DNA of 55,872 bases from an uncultured Prolixibacteraceae bacterium (GCA_913063265.1 CAJXZG010000026.1:1-55872); one strand, 5' to 3'; positions 18,262 through 27,117 are shown, counted from the stretch's first letter. Notes: generated from the letters alone by a model not told the origin. Translations and numbers: made by a program.

Positions 18262-18516
18262 TTACTTCTTTTTCTTTTTTAACAGGACAAATGCAACGAT
18301 TGCAACTACTACAACCACGGCAATTATAATGATTGTAGTGGTATTCCCTGATGAAGAAGCAGATTCTGCTCCGGTTAATAAATCCTGTTCCATGTAAGAA
18401 CTGTCCTGTACATTTAAATCTTCAATATAAGTTCCTTCTTCCTGAGCCATTAACATATAAGGCAGGCTTAAAATCATTGAGACAAATACGCTTGTTAATT
18501 TTTTAATTTTTTTCAT
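18262..18516 (-). CDS. Small secreted/tail-anchored membrane protein (84 residues)
   Basis: The product has an N-terminal signal peptide (KKIKKLTSVFVSMILSLPYMLMAQ, cleavage after AQ), an acidic middle of about 35 residues, a Ser/Thr-rich linker (SASSSGNTTT) and a C-terminal hydrophobic helix (IIIIAVVVVVAIVAFVLL) ending in KKKKK. That layout predicts a short periplasmic peptide held by a C-terminal inner-membrane anchor. I do not recognise a family. It begins 23 bp after the GT-C gene and is followed by a terminator, so it is the last member of the five-gene operon. It might be a modification target or accessory subunit of the glycosyltransferases; that is inference. Confidence 0.72.
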   Translation of the reverse strand: MKKIKKLTSVFVSMILSLPYMLMAQEEGTYIEDLNVQDSSYMEQDLLTGAESASSSGNTTTIIIIAVVVVVAIVAFVLLKKKKK

Positions 18517-18539
18517 TTTCCTAAAATTTACTGTGAATA

Positions 18540-20480
18540 CTATTTTAATTTATTATCTACTTCTTTTAACAACGATGCTGCAACTCCATATCTGGGGTTT
18601 ATTTCAGTCAATTCGTTTAATACTTTTTTTGCCCCTCGAAAATTCTTTTTATCATACAAAGCTTGTGCTTCGAGAAAATAAAAAGGTTCATATTTGGGGT
18701 AGATTTCTCTTCCACGCTGCAAATATCTGTTAAAACTTTCAAAATCTTTTCTAATCAGGGAGTTTTTTGCCAGTTCAACAAATAACCAAACATTATTTTT
18801 ATCGGCCTTAATTTCTTCTTCAAGCAAAATTTTTCCTACTTCAAAATCTCCGTTTTTAAGATTTTTAATTCCTGTAAAGTCGTTTTTGTTATCTCGCTTT
18901 AAAAGAACTGCAACCGGATTTCTTTTATGGTAATAAGTTTTTACAATTTGGTTTGATTTCCATTTCCCGTTTTTTAGTAGTTCCGGATGTAAATAGTTTA
19001 CTCCGAATAATCCAAAATCCCAATCCAATGAGCTTCTTTCAAGATATCGGGTATATCGGTATTCAATATTATCATGTCTTTCGAAATAGTTAGAAAGATT
19101 ACAATTGCATGCAACAATAACTTTTTCTTCTCCAATTTTTTCTATCAGTTGTTCTGCCGGAATTTTCAGGCCATGAAAATAATAGTCGTATTCCATATTA
19201 GACCATGCCTTTTTATTTCCACCTGAAATTGAATTAAAATAAATATAATCGGCCGGGAAAGTAGCTGCCTGATGCTGTATTGGCAGAATCATTAAAAAAA
19301 AATAAAATATAGCCGGTACAACCTTTAAAGCAGGTCTTTTAAAAACACTTGTTAATCGCGCTATTCCAATCGATGCAAAAATTGCTAATAACGGAATTAC
19401 AAATAACATTTGCCGGACTCCACTGTATAAATTTGCCTGTATTACTATAACATATACTAAAGGAAAGAAAAGTGTAAAAAGCAAAAACAACTCATAAAAG
19501 AGTTGTTTTCCACTTTGTTTCAAAAAATTCCTGAAAAACAAAATCAGAAAAACAGAAAAACCATAGTAAATAAATTCCGGGGTTGAAATAAACAACCATT
19601 TGGGAAGATAATACCATGTTAGTTGTGTGCTCCACAACCATTGTCCGTTAAAAACCTGTCTGATACTTACTTTGTAATGTTCCATTACCTGCAGGCTTTC
19701 CAGTGGGTTTACAAAAATGTTCTGCAAGGCAAAGGGCCAGAAAAGTAAACCTGCAAAATATCCTATTAGCAGGATTACCAGCCCTTGACCCAATAACCTT
19801 ACAAGACAAAGTTTAGTTGAAAATATTTGTTTAAGTAAAAAAGGTTTCAAAATTAAATATGATACTATTGCCAGTCCGGTGTAGGCAAATAGAATAAGCC
19901 CTCCAATTCTTACAGAATTTGTAAAAGCAATTGCTAATCCAAGCAGAATTGCTGTACTCCAACTGATTTTTGGAAGTTGTTTTACCAAGCGAAGGATAAA
20001 ATAAATCGCTGCCAGATATCCGGCAGCAAATGGAATATCCTTTAGGTTTCCAAAAGCATGGCCAAATAATCTTGGCATGGCCAGAACAGAAAAAACTGTT
20101 AGCGCGGAAACCCAATATGAATTGCTGAGCTGAAAGCTAATTAATCCGGCAAAGAATAATATTAACCAGAAGAAAATCGCACCGGCAAAATGCCTGGTTA
20201 GAAATTCATTTTCTATATTAAATACCCGATTAATCAGGGCGGTAATATTATCAACCGATTGTCCGTAGTATTTTAAATTTGTGATTGGCGTATTTAAACA
20301 AGAATCATCTTCACCTCCAGTAAAATACCAGTTAACTACTTTTTTGGCATGAGGGTAATGTAACTGTTCATCTACATTAACTGCTGATTTTGGAGCCAGG
20401 AATACAAGTATTAAAGCAGCAAAAATTAAGCTGCTTACAAATGCATTTCTTGCAGTTAATATGTTGCTTAACTTATTCAT
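18540..20480 (-). CDS. GT-C type polytopic glycosyltransferase with C-terminal TPR domain
   Basis: The 646-residue protein has about 11 predicted transmembrane helices in residues 10-400, a short first periplasmic loop starting with VNVDEQLHYP (Asp-Glu as in the catalytic DE motif of GT-C/PMT-like enzymes) and a soluble C-terminal region. The last 110 residues contain helix pairs typical of TPR repeats (RKDFESFNRYLQRGREIYPKYE, FLEAQALYDKKNFRGAKKVL). Such enzymes take sugars from polyprenyl-phosphate donors outside the membrane. Its start overlaps the GT2 gene by 8 bp, with AAGGAGG ahead of the ATG. Pairing with a GT2 polyprenyl-phosphate glycosyltransferase supplies the matching donor. Confidence 0.8.
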   Translation of the reverse strand: MNKLSNILTARNAFVSSLIFAALILVFLAPKSAVNVDEQLHYPHAKKVVNWYFTGGEDDSCLNTPITNLKYYGQSVDNITALINRVFNIENEFLTRHFAGAIFFWLILFFAGLISFQLSNSYWVSALTVFSVLAMPRLFGHAFGNLKDIPFAAGYLAAIYFILRLVKQLPKISWSTAILLGLAIAFTNSVRIGGLILFAYTGLAIVSYLILKPFLLKQIFSTKLCLVRLLGQGLVILLIGYFAGLLFWPFALQNIFVNPLESLQVMEHYKVSIRQVFNGQWLWSTQLTWYYLPKWLFISTPEFIYYGFSVFLILFFRNFLKQSGKQLFYELFLLFTLFFPLVYVIVIQANLYSGVRQMLFVIPLLAIFASIGIARLTSVFKRPALKVVPAIFYFFLMILPIQHQAATFPADYIYFNSISGGNKKAWSNMEYDYYFHGLKIPAEQLIEKIGEEKVIVACNCNLSNYFERHDNIEYRYTRYLERSSLDWDFGLFGVNYLHPELLKNGKWKSNQIVKTYYHKRNPVAVLLKRDNKNDFTGIKNLKNGDFEVGKILLEEEIKADKNNVWLFVELAKNSLIRKDFESFNRYLQRGREIYPKYEPFYFLEAQALYDKKNFRGAKKVLNELTEINPRYGVAASLLKEVDNKLK

Positions 20481-21390
20481 AAACCTCCTTAATTATATAA
20501 ACAGGTCGGTTTTGGACTTCTTTGAAAATGCGATAAATATACTCACCGATAACTCCTAAAAAAGTCAATTGTACCGAGCCAAAAAAGCAAACTGCAATAA
20601 ATGTTGATGACCAGCCGATAGGAGCAAATCCCATGAATTTTGACACCAGCGTATAAACGATTGCTCCCAGAAAAAGTACAATACCCAGTATTCCAAAGTA
20701 CAGACATAACTTTATCGGCCATTTTGAGAAAGAGTAAATTGCATCAGCTGCCAATGCCAAAAGTTTTCTCCTGCCCATTTTTGCTTTCCCTTTTAATCTG
20801 ACTGGTCGATCAAACTCGATAAATTCATGTTTAAATCCGACAAAATTTCTGATTCCGGGGAGGTATCTGTTACGTTCAGAAAACTCTAAAATTGCTTTAT
20901 GGGCCTTTTTATTCAGGATGCAGAAATTTCCGGCATTTGCCACCTGCTTCTCTTCACTAATCTGGCTAAACAAGCGATGAAAAATATCAGTAAATACTTT
21001 ACGTGTCAGGCGTTCATTTCTTTGATCTCGCACAGCAGTAACGATATCGGCTTTGCCTTCTTCAATTTTTTTATAAAGCACCGGGAGTAGTTCCGGAGGA
21101 TCCTGGAAATCTCCATCCATTATTATAATGTATTCTCCCTTTGCCTTGTCCAAACCAGCTGTCATTGCTGCCTGTAAACCAAAATTACGTGACAAGGAAA
21201 TTATTTTAAGTCTTTTATCTTTTTCTCTGTAATCCAGAAGTTTTTTTAGGGTTGAATCTGTACTTCCATCGTCAACACATACCACTTCAAAATCTTCCTG
21301 AATTTTTTGAAGATAAGCGAAGACCTCTTTTAGCAACTCATCGACCAGATTGCCTTCGTTTAACAGTGGTATGACTACGGAAATCATCAT
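20473..21390 (-). CDS. GT2 polyprenyl-phosphate glycosyltransferase (GtrB/ArnC-like)
   Basis: The 305-residue enzyme has an N-terminal GT-A domain with VVCVDDGSTDSTLKKLL and the metal-binding/catalytic segment IIIMDGDFQDPPE, followed by two C-terminal transmembrane helices (about 225-250 and 262-287). This is the layout of bactoprenyl-phosphate glycosyltransferases such as GtrB and ArnC, which load a sugar from a nucleotide donor onto undecaprenyl phosphate. It starts 8 bp after the Gfo/Idh oxidoreductase gene and overlaps the following GT-C gene, so all three are likely co-expressed. The sugar cannot be read from the sequence. Confidence 0.88.
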   Translation of the reverse strand: MMISVVIPLLNEGNLVDELLKEVFAYLQKIQEDFEVVCVDDGSTDSTLKKLLDYREKDKRLKIISLSRNFGLQAAMTAGLDKAKGEYIIIMDGDFQDPPELLPVLYKKIEEGKADIVTAVRDQRNERLTRKVFTDIFHRLFSQISEEKQVANAGNFCILNKKAHKAILEFSERNRYLPGIRNFVGFKHEFIEFDRPVRLKGKAKMGRRKLLALAADAIYSFSKWPIKLCLYFGILGIVLFLGAIVYTLVSKFMGFAPIGWSSTFIAVCFFGSVQLTFLGVIGEYIYRIFKEVQNRPVYIIKEVYE

Positions 21391-21398
21391 TTAAAATT

Positions 21399-22739
21399 CT
21401 AAGCTTTATGTTGCGTTCCAGGCACCGGCAAAGGAAATTCCATTTCCACAGGTCCCATTTCGTAATTTTCCGGCCCCAGTTTCATTGTCGAATTCATCAT
21501 ATCATCCCAGGTAACTTTTTGTCCTGTATAAGCTGCTGTACGAGCCATAATTGCAGTAAGTGTAGAGATTGCTGTTCTTTCCGCTTCCACAACAGGTTTG
21601 TTGGTTCGTATTGCTGTAACCAAATCAATGTGTTCCTGAATATAGGGCGAAACAGCCACTACTCCTGTAGATCTTCCGTCTTTATTTTTTGGATATTCGT
21701 ATTCCCATTTAACAGAACCGTCAGGATTATAAATGGTGTTTTTACAATTGGTGTATCCTTCAGTTCCTACAACTCTCTCTCCCAGTGTATTTGCACAACC
21801 ATCAACCTGACGTGACATACTGTGTGAGAAAACACCGTTTCCAAATTCAAAATCAATGCTGAAGAAATCATACTGATCTCCGGTTAATCTTCTTGCGCGC
21901 CCGCCGAAACCAATGGCTTCTTCAGGATGTTTTCCAACAAACCAGTTTACGATATCAATATTGTGAACATGTGTATCCAGTATGTGATCGCCACATAACC
22001 AGCAGAAGTTGTTCCAGTTTCGAAGCATATATTCCATGTCACTCCAACCCTCTTCACGGGTACGAAACCAAACGTGCGACTGCAGCCACCAGGCCTTAGC
22101 ACTAACAATTTCTCCAATAGCTCCTGATGCCACTTGTTTATAAGTCTCCAGATAATCGCGTTGATGGCGGCGCTGTGTTCCAGTAACAACAGACAGTCCC
22201 AGATTTTCTGCTTTTTTTGCCGTAGCCATAACCTGACGTGCACCAACGGGATCAACACAAACAGGTTTTTCCATAAACACATGTTTATTTGCCTGTACAC
22301 AAGCATCGAAATGTGAGGGCCTGAAATGTGGTGGAGTGGCTAAAATTACAATGTCAAGATCAACTTCCAGCAAACTTTTATATCCATCAAATCCCCAGAA
22401 ACAATTTGCTTCAGGCACTTCAACACGTTGTTTTGATAATTTATTTCTACAATCCCATACCTTGTCTTCAAAAACGTCGGCTAAAGCAACCAGTTCAAGA
22501 TCATTCCCGGCTGCTAAAAAGTTTAGTGCAGCACCTGTTCCTCGGTTTCCGCATCCAACCAATCCGGCACGTAGTTTTACCCCATCAGGAGCTTTATCCA
22601 ATAAAGGAGGAAACTCATAATCAACTGTTTTTGTTTGCTTACTGCAAGAACTCAGTGCATTCATGCCGATAACTCCTGCAGCACCTATTAATGCAGTTTT
22701 CTCCAGAAAATTTCTGCGTGATAGTTGATTCTTTTCCAT
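21399..22739 (-). CDS. Tat-exported Gfo/Idh/MocA family oxidoreductase
   Basis: The 446-residue protein begins with the twin-arginine signal LSRRNFLEKTALIGAAGV and continues with a Ser-rich SSCSK that looks like a lipobox, so the mature protein is probably a periplasmic lipoprotein folded with bound NAD(P). The Rossmann motif is LRAGLVGCGNRGTG, and the sugar-binding EKP motif is VFMEKPVCVDP. HNIDIVNWFVGKHPEEAIGFGG matches the secreted Gfo/Idh group common in Bacteroidota. Members oxidise, reduce or isomerise sugars and some hydrolyse glycosides by a redox mechanism. The gene follows the cytochrome-SUMF1 gene by 110 bp. Confidence 0.88.
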   Translation of the reverse strand: MEKNQLSRRNFLEKTALIGAAGVIGMNALSSCSKQTKTVDYEFPPLLDKAPDGVKLRAGLVGCGNRGTGAALNFLAAGNDLELVALADVFEDKVWDCRNKLSKQRVEVPEANCFWGFDGYKSLLEVDLDIVILATPPHFRPSHFDACVQANKHVFMEKPVCVDPVGARQVMATAKKAENLGLSVVTGTQRRHQRDYLETYKQVASGAIGEIVSAKAWWLQSHVWFRTREEGWSDMEYMLRNWNNFCWLCGDHILDTHVHNIDIVNWFVGKHPEEAIGFGGRARRLTGDQYDFFSIDFEFGNGVFSHSMSRQVDGCANTLGERVVGTEGYTNCKNTIYNPDGSVKWEYEYPKNKDGRSTGVVAVSPYIQEHIDLVTAIRTNKPVVEAERTAISTLTAIMARTAAYTGQKVTWDDMMNSTMKLGPENYEMGPVEMEFPLPVPGTQHKA

Positions 22740-22769
22740 AATATCTTAGTTTTTATTTTTTTCTGAATT

Positions 22770-22806
22770 CATCCGTTTATAATTGTATTTTTCAAAGCAA
22801 CGGATG
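22770..22806. repeat. Inverted repeat in the gap before the Gfo/Idh gene
   Basis: CATCCGTT (22770-22777) and AACGGATG (22799-22806) form perfect 8-bp arms with a 21-nt spacer. There is no T-run on the minus strand, so it is not a clear terminator; it might be an attenuating hairpin or an operator within the operon. The arm sequence recurs in the terminator at 39430-39469. Confidence 0.4.
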
Positions 22807-22849
22807 GAACTCTCTTCAATAATCATTATTAAATTCGTAACTTTTCTCA

Positions 22850-24364
22850 TTAAGGTCGTTTCATTTCTTCTTCATTGTATTCGCACACTACCCTGAATCC
22901 AACACTCTTTACATCGGAGTACCACCAAATACTTTTTGGTATTTGCGGATCAGTCACCAGCCAGTCTTTTGTTTTCGTAAAGTCCCTGCGAGCAGCACGT
23001 AAATCTTTTGGTGTGTTTTTAAAAGAACCCCCACGAACCACATGTTCCATTCCGTTTCTTGGCCCTCTTGGATTTTTTACTACTCCTTTTGGATATTTTC
23101 CGTAAACCTGCGGATCATAATAATCCAAACAAAATTCTGCAACGTTACCCAGCATATTTTTTAATCCAAACGGATTGGCTTCTACATATTCAGGAGATTG
23201 AGTTTTGTAAGGACTATTTCCGTAGTGAACTGTATATTTATCGACAATCTCCATATCAGCGCCAAACAACTTTTTAAAGAAGCCGTCTTTTTCATAGTCT
23301 TTTGGAGAACCTTCAAAGAAATAAGGTGTTGAAGTTCCACCCCTCGCTGCATACTCCCATTCAGCTTCTGTAGGCAAACGATATTTTCTGCCGGTAACCT
23401 GTGATAACCATCTACAATATGTTTCTGCTGCATGATGGCTCATTGTAATTGCCGGACGGTCTCCTTTACCCCAACCCTGATCAGGGGCACCCCATGGTGG
23501 TGTTGCTCCCGTAATTACATCAGAATCTTCATCCACTTCCTGTGCCTCTTTTCTTCCCTGTGAACTGGTGGCATTAAAAAATGCCAGATATTCATTCCAA
23601 CTTACTTCAATTTCTGCCATAAAGAAATCGTTAACCAGAACGTCCCTGACCGGTCCTTCATCAGGTCTGCGATAAGGTTCATCCACCGGACTTCCCATTT
23701 TAAATTGCCCTCCGGGAATTGCAATCATTTTGAATGATACAGAGGTTTCCGGAATTTTTTCGATAAAAGTTTTAAACTCAGCAACCTCTGTTAATTCTGT
23801 ATATATTTCTTTATCCTCTGTGGATTCTTCTGTAAGACTTAAACCGGTTTCTCCCCTGTAATGTCCAACGTTGAGATGGCAATGTAAACAGGAAGTATTT
23901 TCCGGATCGCGTAAATATTTTATATGAGCCTGACTTCCCAGTTCATTTAAAGTTGAAGGGAAAAGATTAGTATGACATTTTTTACATCCATCCTCGTATA
24001 CAAAACGTTGTGCTGCTTCTTTCGAACGTTTTGCTGTCCAGTCTATGTCTTCCGGCTCTGTAGTTAAGTAAACATACAAATCATGAAAACCATGGTATGC
24101 TTTTCTTCTTAGGTATCTTCCTTTTGGATCCTCCGGTGGTAAATGACAATCCACACATTTGACGGAAACTCCACTTCGTGTGTCGTTATGCACTGATAGT
24201 TTCCAGGTCACATCAGCATGCGGATGAACGTGGCAAGAAGCACAAAATTCATTGGTAGATGTATATTCAACCGTCTTATTGGTTAAGGCAAGTAACAGAA
24301 TTGCAACAAGGCCACCGGCAACAAACAAGAGGTAGTGTTTTCGTTTAATCGTCTTATCAGTCAT
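22850..24364 (-). CDS. Membrane-anchored tetraheme cytochrome c (NapC/NirT type) fused to a SUMF1 domain
   Basis: An N-terminal transmembrane helix (about 11-28) is followed by four CxxCH heme sites at residues 41-45, 70-74, 127-131 and 159-163, the layout of NapC/NirT/NrfH quinol dehydrogenases. From about 210 to the end lies a SUMF1 (formylglycine-generating-enzyme-like) domain: FKMIAIPGGQFKMGSPVDE, YRLPTEAEWEYAARGG, NMLGNVAEFCLDYYD, VVRGGSFKNTPKDLRAARR. The cysteine pair of true sulfatase-maturing FGEs in the region after RGGSF is absent, so that activity is unlikely. The frame could start at a TTG (24385); I use the ATG at 24364 (504 residues). It is the first gene of the operon and divergent from the LamG regulator. 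Confidence 0.87.
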   Translation of the reverse strand: MTDKTIKRKHYLLFVAGGLVAILLLALTNKTVEYTSTNEFCASCHVHPHADVTWKLSVHNDTRSGVSVKCVDCHLPPEDPKGRYLRRKAYHGFHDLYVYLTTEPEDIDWTAKRSKEAAQRFVYEDGCKKCHTNLFPSTLNELGSQAHIKYLRDPENTSCLHCHLNVGHYRGETGLSLTEESTEDKEIYTELTEVAEFKTFIEKIPETSVSFKMIAIPGGQFKMGSPVDEPYRRPDEGPVRDVLVNDFFMAEIEVSWNEYLAFFNATSSQGRKEAQEVDEDSDVITGATPPWGAPDQGWGKGDRPAITMSHHAAETYCRWLSQVTGRKYRLPTEAEWEYAARGGTSTPYFFEGSPKDYEKDGFFKKLFGADMEIVDKYTVHYGNSPYKTQSPEYVEANPFGLKNMLGNVAEFCLDYYDPQVYGKYPKGVVKNPRGPRNGMEHVVRGGSFKNTPKDLRAARRDFTKTKDWLVTDPQIPKSIWWYSDVKSVGFRVVCEYNEEEMKRP

Positions 24365-24415
24365 TCCAACTTTAATTTGACACAATAATAATGACCGGAT
24401 ATTAGAAAAAACTTA

Positions 24416-24584
24416 ACGTACAAACCAATACGTACTTAATCAACTCTTAATTTTTTCTTAATATTTTTTATTTTTGCCTGATTCACTGAAACTTACAAAA
24501 CATAAAAAAATTTATTTTTTTATTAGTTATTCAACATATTTTAATACTTTTAGCGAAATATTAACTACAAATTAAGTTCTTAAT
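24416..24584. promoter_or_regulatory. Divergent promoter region with palindromes between the cytochrome-SUMF1 and LamG-regulator genes
   Basis: ACGTA (24416-24420) and TACGT (24429-24433) form an inverted repeat close to the cytochrome gene. ATTAAGTTCTTAAT (24571-24584) is a 6-bp-arm palindrome 22 bp before the regulator ATG. TTAA-containing sequence recurs between them. These are candidate binding sites for the winged-helix regulator encoded at 24607; no promoter element was assigned with confidence. Confidence 0.3.
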
Positions 24585-24606
24585 TCCTGCAGTTTAAATC
24601 AGGTTT

Positions 24607-27117
24607 ATGATAAGATTTATTCAAAATACTTGTTTAATTATAGTATCACTTTTATTAGTGTTTTCCGGTAAGTTATTTGCAGAAGAAATTACGGATAAAT
24701 CTTTCCTGATTTCAAAAATCAGTCAGCAAAACTTCAACAATGAGGGTTTATGGGAACTCATGAAAAACAACGAGGCTACAGGCATAGAGTTTAATACGGT
24801 TTATCAAAACAAGAATCTGATATTGCAGAACTCTTCCATTTTACTCACCTCAGTTCTTGACAAAATAAATGAAGTTATTCAACACAATCCATCAAAGATA
24901 TTTCCTGTATTTATAAAATTCGACAATGATATATTGCTTTTGGATTCAATCATTAATGAATCTGAAGTTAAATCTTCGATTTTCTATTTACCCCAGGGAG
25001 AAACATGGCCATCTGTTGAATATCTTGTTCAGGCAAACAGACGGGTAGTATTTTTTGTTGAGGGAGATTTTATAAATCAAAGCAGGATTCTGCATGAAGT
25101 AAAAAAATATGCATTTGAAATCTCTGCCAATGCCGCAGCAAACAGTTTATTTGGAATTAACAACTCAGAAAAAATAAATCAGGAGCTTTTTATTGTTCGT
25201 AATTTTGATCAGATGCCGATAAAAAAGTCCAGTAGTCAGTTAAATAGAAATCTTGTACCGGATTACATAAACTTTCTTTTAGAAAACTGGAAAAAATATG
25301 GAAAAAAGCCAAATTTTATTTTTGTAAGAAACCAGATATTCAACTTTAATTTTATTATTGACCAGCTAAATTCTTTTACATGGATAAAAGGTGTAGCTAA
25401 GATTTCTGATAAAAACATAGACAAGCTGTATTGGAAAAATCCTGATATTTTGGTTACTGGTGGAAAGTTTAGCATTCCATACCGTGGAGGAGAAGAGTTA
25501 ATACTTACACCATTTGTTCCGGGGTATAAAATGACACCCCAGCAAATAGTGGTTACAGGTGAAATGAGAATACCCGAGAGTTACGATATTTTGGCAAACC
25601 CGTTGGTATTGGGAGAAGATTTAACCGGTAGTTTTAGTTTTGAAGAGATAATACTAAACTCGGTTAATTCTGAACAAACTTTTGAAGGAAATAATTTTTC
25701 TTTTAGTCAGGATATTGAAAGGGGAAATGTACTGAGACTTCCCGAAAATGCAAGTATTAATTTGGGAGAACCCGAAATTTACGGTTTGAGGAACAGCAGT
25801 TTTACTGTGAGTTGTTATGTAAAATTCACTGAAATACTTGAGTTTGGAGACAATGCTATTTTAGGAAATTACGAATCAGGGTATCGAAAAGGATTACATT
25901 TAATTCTGCGCTCCGGACACCCCTATTTTGGTTTATGGGCTAACGATTTTGTTGCAGAAAAAGTATTGGAACCAAACACCTGGTACCATTTAACCTGGCG
26001 GTATATAATAGAAACAGGCGAACAATCTATTTTTCTGGATGGGCAGTTTATTGGAGGATCTGATGGTCATCCTCCTTTTTCGGGTACCGGTGACATTCAT
26101 CTTGGAAGTGCACTTTCGTCAGGTGCCAGTTTAAGAGGTTACATTGATAACCTTTACATATGGAAACGTCCTCTTGGAAATGAAGAAATTAACAGATTGG
26201 CTTTGGATGAAGAAATTCAGTTTGAAAAAGAAATTGTTTCTGCAGGAAATAAAAGACGGGCAGAATTATGGATGATTCTTATCGCAGGAGTTGTTGTTTT
26301 TGGAATTGTCTTATTTATCATTTCAAAAAGATTAAAAAAGAAAAATTCGCTTGAAAAACCTGAGTTTCAAAATTCTTCGAAAGATAACCAGGTCCTTCTT
26401 TTTGGCGATTTTAAAGCAATTAATAAAGAAGGAGAGAATGTATCCAAACAGTTTACGCCAAAAGTAAAAGAGCTGTTTCTGTTTACTTTGATTCAAACAC
26501 AGAAAACAGGAATTGGAGCTAATGTATCAGATATAAATGAAGCACTTTGGCAGGGACTTCCCTCAAAAAAAGTGGCCAATAATCGTTCGGTAACCCTAAA
26601 TAAATTGCGTAAAATTTTACAACAATTTGAGGGGATTGAAATTGTGTCGAACGATAAAAGTTTAGTGGTTGTTACAAAAGAATCATTCTTTTGCGATTAT
26701 GTTGAAGCCTTTAAACTTTGTCAAACACCAAACGGAATGGCGAAACAACAATTGGTTTTGTTTTTTCACCTGGTAAAAAGAGGCCGCTTTTTAAAGGGAA
26801 CAAACTGGCCCTGGCTTGATGAAGCAAGAGGTTTTACCGGAAACCAGGTAATTGATAATCTTTTAAAACTGGCATCGTTGTATAAAAAGGAAAACGGATT
26901 AAATGAAATTGAAAAGATTGCCAAACGTATTCTAGATTACGACGATTTAAGTGAAGAAGCTACCTATCTTCAGATTTGGGCCCTGCAAAAAGCAAACAAT
27001 TCTCATTTGGCCAAATTCAATTTTGATTCGTTTTGCAAAAAGTACGAAGAGAGTTTTGGAGAACCCTACACTATGAATTTTTCAAATTTTGTAAAAAGTT
27101 ATGAGAACAGATTTTAG
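24607..27117 (+). CDS. Membrane-spanning one-component regulator: degenerate PI-PLC-like and LamG periplasmic domains, cytoplasmic SARP/OmpR-like winged helix
   Basis: The 836-residue protein has a signal sequence (1-25). The next 250 residues resemble a PI-PLC X-type barrel (GIEFNTVYQNKNLILQNS, INEVIQHNPSKIFPVFIKFD, WPSVEYLVQANRRVVFFVE), but the catalytic His-Gly position reads Gln-Asn. Residues 380-540 form a LamG/concanavalin-like domain (NSSFTVSCYVKF, NTWYHLTWRYI, LRGYIDNLYIWKRPL). A transmembrane helix at about 555-577 precedes a winged-helix domain (593-700: FGDFKAINKEGENVSKQFT, VTLNKLRKILQQFEG) and a helical BTAD-like tail. Topology predicts glycan sensing outside and DNA binding inside. 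It is divergent from the cytochrome/glycosyltransferase operon, its likely target. Function is inferred. Confidence 0.75.
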   Translation: MIRFIQNTCLIIVSLLLVFSGKLFAEEITDKSFLISKISQQNFNNEGLWELMKNNEATGIEFNTVYQNKNLILQNSSILLTSVLDKINEVIQHNPSKIFPVFIKFDNDILLLDSIINESEVKSSIFYLPQGETWPSVEYLVQANRRVVFFVEGDFINQSRILHEVKKYAFEISANAAANSLFGINNSEKINQELFIVRNFDQMPIKKSSSQLNRNLVPDYINFLLENWKKYGKKPNFIFVRNQIFNFNFIIDQLNSFTWIKGVAKISDKNIDKLYWKNPDILVTGGKFSIPYRGGEELILTPFVPGYKMTPQQIVVTGEMRIPESYDILANPLVLGEDLTGSFSFEEIILNSVNSEQTFEGNNFSFSQDIERGNVLRLPENASINLGEPEIYGLRNSSFTVSCYVKFTEILEFGDNAILGNYESGYRKGLHLILRSGHPYFGLWANDFVAEKVLEPNTWYHLTWRYIIETGEQSIFLDGQFIGGSDGHPPFSGTGDIHLGSALSSGASLRGYIDNLYIWKRPLGNEEINRLALDEEIQFEKEIVSAGNKRRAELWMILIAGVVVFGIVLFIISKRLKKKNSLEKPEFQNSSKDNQVLLFGDFKAINKEGENVSKQFTPKVKELFLFTLIQTQKTGIGANVSDINEALWQGLPSKKVANNRSVTLNKLRKILQQFEGIEIVSNDKSLVVVTKESFFCDYVEAFKLCQTPNGMAKQQLVLFFHLVKRGRFLKGTNWPWLDEARGFTGNQVIDNLLKLASLYKKENGLNEIEKIAKRILDYDDLSEEATYLQIWALQKANNSHLAKFNFDSFCKKYEESFGEPYTMNFSNFVKSYENRF

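Noticed and set aside
22850..24364. Formylglycine-generating enzyme for the local sulfatases
   Set aside because: The SUMF1 domain lacks the cysteine pair after RGGSF that active FGEs need, and the protein is a cytochrome fusion.
24683..25450. Active phospholipase C domain in the regulator
   Set aside because: The catalytic His-Gly position reads Gln-Asn, so only the fold resemblance remains.
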